Shown here in pieces: positions 25,878 through 35,517 of a stretch of 64,000 nucleotides of DNA. A program made the translations under genes and the position numbers. The stretch comes from JBBQQG01 sp038216175 (GTDB taxonomy: Bacteria > Patescibacteriota > Saccharimonadia > Saccharimonadales > OMJO01). Under the pieces are notes generated by a model, which did no database searches, was not told the origin of the DNA, and was given only the letters and a program-made list of their open reading frames with translations. The stretch covers positions 20,469-84,468 of the forward strand of contig JBBQQG010000001.1 in NCBI GenBank assembly GCA_038216175.1, in the 5' to 3' direction. Position 1 is the first letter of the stretch, and each line of letters opens with the position of its first letter.

Positions 25878-26356
25878 TAGAACCTCGCGAAGTGAGCAAA
25901 TGCTCGGTTAGCTTCGGCCATTTTATGGGTATCTTCACGCTTTTTAACTGCTGATCCGGCATTGTTATAAGCATCGACAAACTCAAGTGCCAAGCGGTCT
26001 TCCATGCTCATGCCTTTTCGGCTTCGGGCAGCTGCAACAATCCACATTAGTGTAAGGTGAGACTGTCTTTGGCCTTTAACATCGAAAGGAATCTGATAAT
26101 TAGCCCCGCCGACACGTCGTGAGCGTGTTTCAACATGAGGTTGAACGTTTCTGATAACCTGATCAAAAACTTCTATCGGGTTTTTAACGCTTAATTTATC
26201 GGCTGCCTTTTGCAGTCCGCCGTAAACTAATCTTTCGGCAATTTGCTTTTTACCGTTTAGCATCACTCGGTTAATAAGCCTTTGAATCATGATGCTCTCA
26301 TAAACGCGGTCTGGTTTAATGTCGCGAATTAGCGAGGCTGTTTTTTTACGAGGCAT
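25877..26356 (-). CDS. rpsG: Ribosomal protein S7 (uS7)
   Basis: The start at 26356 gives 159 residues beginning MPRKKTASLIRDIKPDRVYE; the longer frame to 26428 overlaps the upstream gene and has no S7 similarity. Signatures are LINRVMLNGKKQIAERLVYG and RRVGGANYQIPFDVKGQRQS. S7 nucleates the 30S head and in E. coli represses the str operon. GGAG precedes the ATG. The start overlaps the end of the four-cysteine gene by 11 bases. Confidence 0.97.
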   Translation of the reverse strand: MPRKKTASLIRDIKPDRVYESIMIQRLINRVMLNGKKQIAERLVYGGLQKAADKLSVKNPIEVFDQVIRNVQPHVETRSRRVGGANYQIPFDVKGQRQSHLTLMWIVAAARSRKGMSMEDRLALEFVDAYNNAGSAVKKREDTHKMAEANRAFAHFARF

Positions 26357-26564
26357 TTGATACTCCTTTAGAACCACCGGTAAATTGCTGTAACTCGACT
26401 CCGGCGAAAAAACGGCAAAACTGCTCATTTTTATACGGGTTTATTTCAGTATTTGTTTCGCACATTGCAGTAGGTATTTCTTCATATTCACCCATACCGA
26501 ACTCATTTAATAGTCCGATAAATTTTGGGCAGTCAAATTTAGCGCATGGAATTGCTTCAGTCAT
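26346..26564 (-). CDS. Four-cysteine small protein between rpsL and rpsG
   Basis: This 72-residue protein has cysteines at 7, 12, 35 and 50 (IPCAKFDCPKFIGLL, TAMCETN, EQFCRFF). Its start codon overlaps the rpsL stop (TAATG) and its end overlaps the rpsG start, so translation of all three is coupled. The spacing C-x4-CPKF-x22-C matches that of the protein at 25325-25597. rpsL and rpsG are adjacent in most bacteria. It probably binds zinc or an Fe-S cluster, though this is inferred from the pattern alone. Confidence 0.75.
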   Translation of the reverse strand: MTEAIPCAKFDCPKFIGLLNEFGMGEYEEIPTAMCETNTEINPYKNEQFCRFFAGVELQQFTGGSKGVSNAS

Positions 26565-26977
26565 TATTTGCTCGCCTTCTTAGCGCCGTACAAGCTGCGT
26601 CCGCGCTTTCGGTTAGCAACACCCTGAAGGTCTAAGCTGCCTCTAACTATGTGATATCGAACACCAGGTAAATCTTTAACCCGTCCGCCGCGGATTGTTA
26701 CTACTGCGTGTTCTTGAAGGTTATGTCCTTCGCCGCCGATATATGCCCAGACTTCGTAGCCGTTAGTCAATCTGACACGTGCGACTTTTCGAAGTGCCGA
26801 GTTAGGTTTCTTGGGTGTTTTAGTCGTAACTTTTACACAGACACCGCGTTTAAATGGTGATGGCTTTTCATAGTGTTTGGTTTTTAAATTGTTAACGACG
26901 CGCTGAAGTGCTGGCGACTTACTTTTAGTCGTCACTTGTTTGCGCGGTTTTCGCACTAACTGATTGATTGTTGGCAT
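26564..26977 (-). CDS. rpsL: Ribosomal protein S12 (uS12)
   Basis: The 137 residues have [20 protein letters not shown] (with the Lys equivalent to K42) and [20 protein letters not shown] (with the Asp equivalent to D88, the methylthiolation site). These are the residues at which streptomycin-resistance changes occur, and they are wild type here. S12 lies at the decoding centre. It is the first gene of the str operon, and a GGAG site precedes it. Confidence 0.98.
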   Translation of the reverse strand: MPTINQLVRKPRKQVTTKSKSPALQRVVNNLKTKHYEKPSPFKRGVCVKVTTKTPKKPNSALRKVARVRLTNGYEVWAYIGGEGHNLQEHAVVTIRGGRVKDLPGVRYHIVRGSLDLQGVANRKRGRSLYGAKKASK

Positions 26978-27071
26978 TTATTCTCCTACGTAAGTTGTAA
27001 TCTACTGCAGCGCACGCATGCCTACGTGTGGCTCAGACTACTTAAGTTTGTAAATATAGACTTTAACAGAT

Positions 27072-30000
27072 TTACTGCAGAGTGGCAAGTGCTTCGGCAG
27101 CTTCTATTTCTTCTGGTGATCGATATCCTGTTCCAACTGGAATTCGGCGTCCTAAGATGACATTTTCTTTAAGACCGAACAAATGGTCGACTTTACCGCT
27201 GGTAGCAGCTGCAATTAGGACTCTAGTTGTGTCCTGGAACGAAGCAGCACTTAGGAATGAATCAGTCGATAGGCTGGCTTTGGTAATACCAAGCAGCAGC
27301 TGCGTTACTTTTGCCGGCTGTTTGCCAGCTGAGACAAGTTCTTCGTTAGCTACAACTACAGCCAGCTTGCTGACAATATCACCAGTGACAAAGGTACTGT
27401 CGCCGGCTTCTTCAACTTGAACTCGGCTAAACATCTGACGGACAATAATCTCTAGGTGCTTATCGGCAATGTTTTGTCCTTGAGAGGCAAAGATTCTTAG
27501 AATGTCGTTCATGATGTAGCGCTGAGTTGCTTCGACTCCTTGAAGTCGCATCAGCTCGTGTAAGTTAATTGAACCGTTAGTTAGTCTCTGACCTGCAACT
27601 ACTTTGTCGCCGTCTTTTACAACAAGCTGCTTAAAGCTTGGGATCTCGTATTTTTCAACACTCTTTGATGTCGGAGACAAGGTAATTACTTTCTTAGAGA
27701 TATCGGCTTTTCCGGCCATAGGAGCGATAAGCGGACTTGATCCGTCTTCTTTAGCAGCAATTACGTCGCCGATAGATACATCCGATCCGCTGGCTATTTG
27801 AGCTTTGCGGCCATCAAGTTTCAGTTCAATGATTTCAGCGTCGTTAGCTGTAACTTGAACTACATAATGCTCGCCTTCTTCCCAGGTTGAAACAAGTCCG
27901 GGAATTTCAGCTAGATAGGCTTGTCCCTTTGGTGTTCGTACTTCAAACAGTTCCTCGACACGGGGAAGTCCAGACGTAATGTCGTCGCCGGCAACTCCTC
28001 CTGAGTGGAAAGTCTTAAGCGTCAGCTGGGTACCAGGTTCGCCGATACTCTGAGCAGCAATAACACCGGCCGGGTGGTGTCCGGCTACTAGTTCACCGGT
28101 AGCTGGATCAAGACCGTATGATTTGCGACCAACACCCTTAACACTGGTACAGCTAAGTACGCTCATGATCTTTACGCCGTCAAGTTCTTCATTTGCGTCG
28201 ATTTCTTCGGCCATTTGTTTGGAAATTAGCTGACCTTTTTTGACTATGCCTTTTACTTCTTCGGCAGTGAATCGTCCTACTAAACGAGATGCGTAAGGAA
28301 CGCCGATTTCGGCTGAGTCGGAACGATAAATTGCAAAACCGGGATCGTCAACTTCTTCGTCAAGCGTAAATACATCTTGTGAAACATCAACTAGACGGCG
28401 AGTTAGGTAGCCTGAGTCAGCGGTTTTAAGTGCGGTGTCAATCATACCTTTTCTAGCACCTCTAGTAGCCGTAAAGTATTCTAGAGGTGAAAGTCCTGAC
28501 ATATAGTTAGATCTAATCGGCAGTTCAATTGACCGTCCAGTTGCATCGGTGGTAACACCAAGCAGTCCAACGGCAGTCATAACTTGTCCAATATTTCCTC
28601 TGGCTCCAGATACTACAGCAATCGACATTGAACTGTCTTCTTCGGCAAACTGGGCGCTCAATGTCTGCTGGACAAAGTTAGTCGTATTTGTCCAAGTTTC
28701 GACGGTTAAACGGTAGCGCTCTTCATCAGTAATGAATCCTTGGTCGTATTGTTCAGCAATTTCTGCAGTCTTGTCCTGACCCTCATCGAGTATGCCTTTT
28801 AAGCCTTTAATTTCGTTAAAGTCACCCATTCCCATAGATATTCCGGACCTTGTGGCGTAGACGAATCCGATGTCCTTTAGATCATCGGCAATTTCTGCAG
28901 TCTTGTCCTGGCCATACATTGCGTAGGCTAGTGCCATAGCTGCACCGAGACGTTTTTTAGTCATCGCTTCGTCGAGGAAAGGAAAGTCTTCTGGGAATAT
29001 TTCGTTAAACAGCATTCGGCCAAATGTAGTTGTTCGAACTTCACCTCTAAACGGTGCTCTAACTGGACTTTGAAGTGTCAGCGAACCGGCGTCGTATGCC
29101 ATCAGTGCTTCTTCAATTGATGCAAAAGCTTTTACTTTCTTACTGGCACCTGGTCGGTCGTATGTCAAGTAGTAGCAGCCAAGCACGATATCTTGTTCAA
29201 TATGTAAAATCGGTGAGCCATCAGCTGGTTTAAGAAGATTACGGTTACTAGCCATAATTTCTCTAGCTTCGTTCTGAGCAGCGTCAGAAAGTGGCAAGTG
29301 AACTGCCATTTGGTCGCCGTCAAAGTCAGCATTAAAACCTTTACAGACAAGCGGGTGAAGTTGGATGGCTTTACCTTCAATTAGTACTGGTTGGAAAGCC
29401 TGGATACTTAAACGGTGAAGCGAAGGAGCTCGGTTAAGTAGCACGTATTTGCCCTTGATTACTTCGTCTAGTGCATCCCAGACTTCGGTTTCACCGGTTT
29501 CAATCATCCTAGTAGCTGATCGAATATTATGAGCGTGCTCATTAACAATCAGGTGTCCTATGACGAATGGTTTGAATAGTTCAAGCGCCATCATCTTAGG
29601 CAGGCCGCACTGGCTTATTTTAAGTTCCGGTCCGGCAACAATTACTGATCGGCCGGAGTAGTCGACTCGTTTTCCAAGCAAGTTTTGACGGAAACGTCCC
29701 TGCTTGCCTTTTAACATGTCAGATAGACTCTTGAGTCGTCGCCTCTGTCCGGTGGCAGCCACTGCTCGGCCGGAACGGGCACTGTTGTTGTCGATTAGAG
29801 CGTCGACAGCTTCTTGGAGCATTCTTTGTTCGTTTCGTCTAATTACTTCCGGGGCATTTAAATCGATAAGTTTCTTGAGCCGATTGTTACGGTTAATCAC
29901 TCTTCGGTATAGATCGTTTAAATCGCTGGTTGCGAATCGTCCGCCGGTTAATTGAACCATTGGTCGAAGATCTGGAGGAATAACAGGTAGAACCGTCATA

Positions 30001-30881
30001 CACATGCTGTTAGGCTTTATGCCGGCCCGCTCCATACTCTCAAGCAGTCTAAGCCGCTTCATTATCTTCTTTTTCCTTTGGCCTTTAGCTTCTTCAGTTT
30101 CAATATCTAGTTCAGCGATTAGCTTCGACAAATCAATTTCATCGAGCAGTTCTTTTAGGGCTGCACCGCCCATTCCGACAGTGATTAGTGATCTAAGATC
30201 GTCAGGCAGCGACCGGTAATCGGTTTCAGATATAAGTCTTAGCTTTTCTAAACTGTCAAACTGAACTTTTAATGCGTCAAATTCTTTTGACAACTCTTCT
30301 AGTTCTTTAGTCTGCATTTCAGCCAGTGCTTTAACGTTGGCATTCTCGGCTTCAGCTTCTTTGGCAAATCGCAGTTTAATCGCTTCTGATCCAGCATTAA
30401 ACTCGGCTTCCTTATCGGCAAGCATTTGGTTTCGTTTGTCGCTGTTAACCGACTTTATGATGTAGCTGGCAAAGTATGCCACTCGCTCTAGGTTTTTTAC
30501 TGTCATACCAAGTAGTAGTCCGATAGCTGACGGTGTACCACGCAGGAACCAAATGTGAGCAACAGGAGCAGCCAGGCTGATATGGCCCATTCGCTCTCGT
30601 CTGACAATTGATTTTGTGACAATTTCACCGTTTTTATCAATCGCTGCTTCCCTCGATCTTACGCCTTTATATTTTGCGTCGTGCGGATTTATATCTTTAA
30701 CTGGTCCGAAGATCCTTTCGCAGAATAGTCCGTCGCGCTCTGGTTTTTGAGTTCGGTAGTTAATCGTTTCTGGTTTTGTCACTTCGCCGTGACTCCAATC
30801 GAGAATATCGGTCGGACTGGCTACTGCTAGTCTTACGGCATCAAAATCGGCAATGTTGGTTCCGTATGAATATCGTCTCAT
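27072..30881 (-). CDS. rpoC: RNA polymerase beta' subunit lacking both zinc sites
   Basis: The start at 30881 is supported by GAGGAGG six bases upstream and by the standard MRRYSYGTN-type start; the frame extends further into rpoB. The 1269-residue protein has the active-site NADFDGD loop, bridge helix and trigger loop. However, residues 62-92, where zinc site 1 (CxC...CxxC) belongs, contain no Cys. At the second site the usual GVCAKCYG reads GVGRKSYG, with only the first Cys left (SVLSC). Residue block GQDKTAEIA occurs twice, from a 23-base exact repeat. It is cotranscribed with rpoB, with one base between the coding sequences. Confidence 0.97.
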   Translation of the reverse strand: MRRYSYGTNIADFDAVRLAVASPTDILDWSHGEVTKPETINYRTQKPERDGLFCERIFGPVKDINPHDAKYKGVRSREAAIDKNGEIVTKSIVRRERMGHISLAAPVAHIWFLRGTPSAIGLLLGMTVKNLERVAYFASYIIKSVNSDKRNQMLADKEAEFNAGSEAIKLRFAKEAEAENANVKALAEMQTKELEELSKEFDALKVQFDSLEKLRLISETDYRSLPDDLRSLITVGMGGAALKELLDEIDLSKLIAELDIETEEAKGQRKKKIMKRLRLLESMERAGIKPNSMCMTVLPVIPPDLRPMVQLTGGRFATSDLNDLYRRVINRNNRLKKLIDLNAPEVIRRNEQRMLQEAVDALIDNNSARSGRAVAATGQRRRLKSLSDMLKGKQGRFRQNLLGKRVDYSGRSVIVAGPELKISQCGLPKMMALELFKPFVIGHLIVNEHAHNIRSATRMIETGETEVWDALDEVIKGKYVLLNRAPSLHRLSIQAFQPVLIEGKAIQLHPLVCKGFNADFDGDQMAVHLPLSDAAQNEAREIMASNRNLLKPADGSPILHIEQDIVLGCYYLTYDRPGASKKVKAFASIEEALMAYDAGSLTLQSPVRAPFRGEVRTTTFGRMLFNEIFPEDFPFLDEAMTKKRLGAAMALAYAMYGQDKTAEIADDLKDIGFVYATRSGISMGMGDFNEIKGLKGILDEGQDKTAEIAEQYDQGFITDEERYRLTVETWTNTTNFVQQTLSAQFAEEDSSMSIAVVSGARGNIGQVMTAVGLLGVTTDATGRSIELPIRSNYMSGLSPLEYFTATRGARKGMIDTALKTADSGYLTRRLVDVSQDVFTLDEEVDDPGFAIYRSDSAEIGVPYASRLVGRFTAEEVKGIVKKGQLISKQMAEEIDANEELDGVKIMSVLSCTSVKGVGRKSYGLDPATGELVAGHHPAGVIAAQSIGEPGTQLTLKTFHSGGVAGDDITSGLPRVEELFEVRTPKGQAYLAEIPGLVSTWEEGEHYVVQVTANDAEIIELKLDGRKAQIASGSDVSIGDVIAAKEDGSSPLIAPMAGKADISKKVITLSPTSKSVEKYEIPSFKQLVVKDGDKVVAGQRLTNGSINLHELMRLQGVEATQRYIMNDILRIFASQGQNIADKHLEIIVRQMFSRVQVEEAGDSTFVTGDIVSKLAVVVANEELVSAGKQPAKVTQLLLGITKASLSTDSFLSAASFQDTTRVLIAAATSGKVDHLFGLKENVILGRRIPVGTGYRSPEEIEAAEALATLQ

Positions 30882-30882
30882 A

Positions 30883-33800
30883 TTAAACCTCCTCGCTTTC
30901 TTCGCTAACATTAATCGAGGCGGTTGTCGCGTCGTATTCTTCATTTTCCATTCCGGCAGTTGGCTCGGTCGGCAGTGTATCTTGAAGTTCTAATACCATG
31001 AACTCATCGACTGCAGCATCAACAGAAACATCGACGTCTGAAGTTGAAGGAGCTGGTACATCGACGTCAGCAAGGTGAGTAGCTTCGTCTTTAATATTTT
31101 CAGCTAGTACTGCTTCGGCATCGATTACTTCGTCTGATACTATCAGGTCAACTTTAAGTCCAAGACCCTGAAGTTCTTTTACAAGAACGTTAAAGCTCTC
31201 AGGTACTTTCGGTCCGACAATTTCAGTCTGCTTGATGATCGATTCGTATGCTTTCGATCGTCCATAAACGTCGTCTGATTTGATCGTTAGCATTTCCTGC
31301 AAAGTATTGCTGGCACCGTAGGCTTCTAGAGCCCAAACTTCCATTTCGCCAAATCTTTGGCCACCGTTTTGGGCTTTTCCACCTAGTGGCTGCTGAGTAA
31401 CCATTGTGTATGGTCCAGTAGAACGAGCGTGGATCTTATCGGCGATCATATGGTTTAGTTTGATCATATACATCGATCCGACAGTCGTTCGCTCAAAGAA
31501 GGCATCGCCGGTTCGTCCATCGAAAAGTTGCTGCTTACCGTCTTCTGGTAGTCCTGCTTGTTTTAGCAGATCATGAATCTGAACGATTGATACTCCATTA
31601 AAAGCTGGGCTAGCTACCTTCATACCAAGTGCTCTGGCTGCCATACCTAAGTGAGTTTCAAATAACTGGCCAATGTTCATTCTACTAGGTACACCTAGCG
31701 GGTTTAGTACAATATCAACAGATGTTCCATCGGCTGTAAATGGCATATCTTCAACTGGTAGAATACGGGCAATAACACCTTTGTTACCATGCCTTCCGCC
31801 TAGTTTGTCGCCGACAGCTATTTTTCGCATCTGGGCAACGAACACCTGAATCTGCATAATTACGCCGGCTTTTAGCTCATGTCCGTTAGCCCGGCTAAAT
31901 ACTTTTACGCCGACTACTTTTCCGTGCTTGCCGTTACTCATTCTTTGCGACGTATCACGGACTTCTTTAGCTTTTTCACCGAATATTGCTCTTAGCAGTC
32001 GTTCTTCTGAGCTTAGTTCCTGTTCGCCTTTTGGAGTAATCTTTCCGACTAATATGTCGCCGGGGTGTACTTCGGCACCAATTCTAACTATTCCGTCTTC
32101 ATCAAGGTGTCTTAGTGCGTCTTCTGAAACATTAGGAATATCTCTCGTAACTATTTCTGGTCCCAGTTTAGTTTCTCGAACTTCAACCATGAAATCTACA
32201 ATATGAACTGATGTCAGGGTGTCATCTTCGACTAGTTTTCTGGAGATAATGATGGCATCTTCGAAGTTATATCCGCTCCAAGGCATAAATGCGACTAGCA
32301 AATCTTTTCCAAGCGCTAATTCGCCACCTTCAATCGACATTCCTTCGATTAATGAATCGCCTTCTTTTACCGTTTGGCCGCTCGATACTACGACACGCTG
32401 GTTAATACTAGTACCTTCGTTTGATCTTATGTAATGCTGAGGTCTGTAAGTTACACTACCTTCTTTATACTTAACGATTACTTCGTCAGCATTTGCTAGT
32501 GACACCTCGCCGTCGGCTTCAGCAACAATTAACTGTCCGGTGTTTCTAGCGGCTGTAGTTTCCATGCCAGTTCCGACAATTGGTGCACTAGGCTTAACTA
32601 GCGGTACTGCTTGACGCTGTTGGTTGCTGCCCATAAGTGAGCGGTAAACGTAGTTTTTTTCAATAAATGGAATTAAACCGGCACTTGAGCCGATAATCTG
32701 CATTCTCGATGCGTCCATATGGGTGACGTCGTCGGCATCAACTTCACCGGCTTGAAGCTTTGTTCTTGCTGAAACACGGTTTAGTAGAAAGTGTCCTTTT
32801 TCGTCGTAGTCTTCCGATGCGTTTACGATAACTGCCGATTCTTCCTGTGATGCGTCCAGATAAACAACGTCGCGGGTAACTCTGGCTTTTACGGGCCAGG
32901 TTGCCCGGTTTTTTACAGCTGCCAGTTTTTTAGCTTGATCGGCAGTAATAACTTGACCGGCTTTTACGATAGTCGTCCCTTTTTCGTCTTCTAGATTAAC
33001 CGAAGCAATCTCACCAGCTGCATCTTTTGCAGGCACGGCACTGACTACTATCCGGTAAGGAGTTTCGATAAATCCATAGTCGTTAATTCGGGCATGGCAA
33101 GCTAGATTAAGTACTAATCCGATGTTGGCACCTTCAGGAGTTTCTACAGCACAAATTCGTCCGTAGTGGGTAGCGTGGGCATCACGAACTTCAAATCCAG
33201 CACGTTCTCTCGATAATCCGCCTGGGCCCATAGAACTGAGTCGTCTTTTATGAGCTAGTTCACTCAGCGGATTAATCTGGTCCATAAACTGTGATAGCTG
33301 ACTGCTAGCAAAAAATTCCCTTACGGCTGCCACAATTGGACGGGCGTTTATAAGCTGAGCTGGTGTAACTGTTTCAATTTCGCACATGCTCATACGGTCT
33401 TTTGTGTTTCGCTCCATTCGAAGCAGACCAATTCTAAACTGACGCTGAACTAGTTCGCCGACTAATTTAACCCGTCTGTTAGCTAGGCTGTCGATATCGT
33501 CAGCTGGTTCCTGAGTATTATTTAGTCTAATGATCTCGGCAATTATTGCCGTTAGATCTTCCAGACGCATAATTCTATTTTCAATTGTGTTTGAAATATC
33601 TAGATCGAGCCGTTTGTTGATCTTATATCTTCCGACGCGGCTAAAATCAAAACGTTTGAAATTATAAAACATGTTCTCTAGCAGGCTGCGAGCGTTATCA
33701 ACAGTCGCAAGGTCGCCTGGTCGCAGACGTCGGTAAACTTCGATCAAGGCATCATTGGCACCTTTAGTCGGATCTTTTTCGATTGTCTGCTCGATATAGC

Positions 33801-34461
33801 TGGTTTTACCGGAGTCGACGTGTTTGAAAGTATCTTTCATATGAGCGTCTGTTAAACCGAGTGCCCGCATTAATGTAGTAACTGCAATTTTTCTTTTTCG
33901 GTCGATTTTAACGAATATAGCACCGGAGGCAGCTGTTTCGAATTCTAGCCAAGCTCCGCGTCCCGGTATTACTTTGGCACCATATAAGTTGTGCGTTCCA
34001 TGGGCATCAGATGTAAAGAAAACACCGGCTGAGCGGATTAGCTGTGACACTACAACACGCTCGGCACCGTTTATTACAAATGTACCGCGGTCGGTCATCC
34101 AAGGATAGTCTCCTAGGTATATTTCTTGTTCTTTTACTTCACCAGTTACTTTATTTGTCAGCTCGACAGTTGCTTTCAGCGGAGCTTCGAAGCTTACGTT
34201 ATTTTCTCTAGCTTCAGATTCTGGTACTTTAGGCGGTTCAAACCGGTAGTCTTTAAATGATAATGATAATTTTGTTCCGGTATAGTCGTCGATCGGACTT
34301 ATTTCGGCAAGCAGTTCACCGAGTCCTTCGTCTACGAACCACTGGAAAGAGCGGTTTTGATGATCTACCAGGTTTGGCAGGTCGATTACGTCGTCTGTTT
34401 TGGTAAAGAACTTGCGCGTCGACGGCGCAATTTTAGCGGACTTACTTGCAGTTTTAGCCAT
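30883..34461 (-). CDS. rpoB: RNA polymerase beta subunit
   Basis: The 1192 residues span the full beta subunit. The rifampicin region reads SSQLSQFMDQINPLSELAHK, then RRLSSMGPGG, with wild-type residues at the positions equivalent to D516, H526 and S531, predicting rifampicin sensitivity. The C-terminal clamp-contact region has HMIADKIHARSTGPYTMVTQ and GQRFGEMEVWALEAYGA. An acidic tail of about 80 residues follows. It is the first gene of the rpoBC unit; rplJL is not upstream. Confidence 0.98.
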   Translation of the reverse strand: MAKTASKSAKIAPSTRKFFTKTDDVIDLPNLVDHQNRSFQWFVDEGLGELLAEISPIDDYTGTKLSLSFKDYRFEPPKVPESEARENNVSFEAPLKATVELTNKVTGEVKEQEIYLGDYPWMTDRGTFVINGAERVVVSQLIRSAGVFFTSDAHGTHNLYGAKVIPGRGAWLEFETAASGAIFVKIDRKRKIAVTTLMRALGLTDAHMKDTFKHVDSGKTSYIEQTIEKDPTKGANDALIEVYRRLRPGDLATVDNARSLLENMFYNFKRFDFSRVGRYKINKRLDLDISNTIENRIMRLEDLTAIIAEIIRLNNTQEPADDIDSLANRRVKLVGELVQRQFRIGLLRMERNTKDRMSMCEIETVTPAQLINARPIVAAVREFFASSQLSQFMDQINPLSELAHKRRLSSMGPGGLSRERAGFEVRDAHATHYGRICAVETPEGANIGLVLNLACHARINDYGFIETPYRIVVSAVPAKDAAGEIASVNLEDEKGTTIVKAGQVITADQAKKLAAVKNRATWPVKARVTRDVVYLDASQEESAVIVNASEDYDEKGHFLLNRVSARTKLQAGEVDADDVTHMDASRMQIIGSSAGLIPFIEKNYVYRSLMGSNQQRQAVPLVKPSAPIVGTGMETTAARNTGQLIVAEADGEVSLANADEVIVKYKEGSVTYRPQHYIRSNEGTSINQRVVVSSGQTVKEGDSLIEGMSIEGGELALGKDLLVAFMPWSGYNFEDAIIISRKLVEDDTLTSVHIVDFMVEVRETKLGPEIVTRDIPNVSEDALRHLDEDGIVRIGAEVHPGDILVGKITPKGEQELSSEERLLRAIFGEKAKEVRDTSQRMSNGKHGKVVGVKVFSRANGHELKAGVIMQIQVFVAQMRKIAVGDKLGGRHGNKGVIARILPVEDMPFTADGTSVDIVLNPLGVPSRMNIGQLFETHLGMAARALGMKVASPAFNGVSIVQIHDLLKQAGLPEDGKQQLFDGRTGDAFFERTTVGSMYMIKLNHMIADKIHARSTGPYTMVTQQPLGGKAQNGGQRFGEMEVWALEAYGASNTLQEMLTIKSDDVYGRSKAYESIIKQTEIVGPKVPESFNVLVKELQGLGLKVDLIVSDEVIDAEAVLAENIKDEATHLADVDVPAPSTSDVDVSVDAAVDEFMVLELQDTLPTEPTAGMENEEYDATTASINVSEESEEV

Positions 34462-34693
34462 AAGCTAAGCACTCCCATTACTTCTTACCGGAATCAAATT
34501 AAAAGACTTACATCTTAAAAGTTATATTACCGGCTAATTAAAATAGATTAGTAGATGTTGTAATTTTGCGTGCGAAGATCACTACTCTGGGGTTTTTGGA
34601 GCAAATTGTGAACAACAACCGCACTACCCTTTGTACACTACTTCTTAGTTACTAGTTTGATAGATTTATTTGCTAAAGTCAAGTCTATTATTA
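34462..34693. other. rpoB leader and intergenic region
   Basis: This 232-base gap holds no gene. A TTGACT at about 34673-34678 (minus strand) could be a -35 box, but no -10 box at proper spacing was found. A leader of up to about 200 bases before rpoB is likely. Confidence 0.3.
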
Positions 34694-35449
34694 CTAGATC
34701 TTGATTCTATCTTTAAGCCACGGCTTCTTATGTTCTAAAATTTTAATTAACTGTCCGACCGGTTCTCCAAGGAACATAGTTTGAGGCAACTTATACTTTC
34801 CAAACATATGGCCGCCATCAGTTATCTGTTTATTTGGAGCGAAGCTTAGTCGACCTAGCCATTCAACCGTTTTCTTGTTAAAAGGAAATTCATAAATCAG
34901 TGTTTCCATATCTGGAGGAAAGAAATCTAGAGCCGACCTAAGTAGGGCTGAGCCGATACCTCTGCTTTGTAGTGGAAAAGTGCTGATTACGTCGGTCGGT
35001 CTGACAAATATATTACTAACGTCAGCTAACGATTCCCGCGGTATAACTTTAAATAAATCTGTCCTCGGCTGCTCGTTAGCTTTGGCTATACCAACTGTTT
35101 TTCGATCGGCGTTTCTGGCGTTTTCTGGCCCTAATGGCATCCAGGCCTTTAGATATACCGGTTTGCCGACGTTATACTGTGTGATTCCTGGGTCGCGGGA
35201 CGAGCCTTTTATTCGGTCCAGTTGGGCATTTACTAGTTTTGGATCATTTGGATCAACCGATTGTGCGATTTGTTCAGGGCGGTACAAATGTTCAAATTGT
35301 TTAGTCCAGGCATCATGCATAACTGACTGGACAGCTACGGCATCGTCAATTAAATTTGGTGCATTGGGATCGATAACAGTGACATTAAACGGATGAAGCA
35401 TTTTATAACTAGCTTCCGGATTGTCATATGAATAATTAGCTACTGCCAC
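34694..35449 (-). CDS. GNAT-type N-acetyltransferase
   Basis: The 251-residue protein contains the acetyl-CoA-binding loop motif QSRGIGSALLRSALDFF (Q/RxxGxG/A) near residues 158-174, preceded by a beta strand and followed by FNKKTVEWLGRLSFAPN, the usual 'same residue, different neighbour' C-terminal block. The first 90 residues are not recognised. Substrate is unknown. It lies between rpoB and clpP. Confidence 0.7.
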   Translation of the reverse strand: MAVANYSYDNPEASYKMLHPFNVTVIDPNAPNLIDDAVAVQSVMHDAWTKQFEHLYRPEQIAQSVDPNDPKLVNAQLDRIKGSSRDPGITQYNVGKPVYLKAWMPLGPENARNADRKTVGIAKANEQPRTDLFKVIPRESLADVSNIFVRPTDVISTFPLQSRGIGSALLRSALDFFPPDMETLIYEFPFNKKTVEWLGRLSFAPNKQITDGGHMFGKYKLPQTMFLGEPVGQLIKILEHKKPWLKDRIKI

Positions 35450-35517
35450 ATAAATCTCCTCTTAATAAGAGATTTATTATAACAGCTTATTGCATTCTAG
35501 TGTAATACTTAGCCCAG

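Noticed and set aside
30882..30944. Upstream extension of rpoC (21 extra codons)
   Set aside because: It overlaps the end of rpoB and lacks RpoC similarity; the ATG at 30881 has a strong ribosome-binding site.
34673..34678. TTGACT as the -35 box of an rpoB promoter
   Set aside because: The only -10-like sequence, TATCAA, is 14 bases downstream, which is too close.
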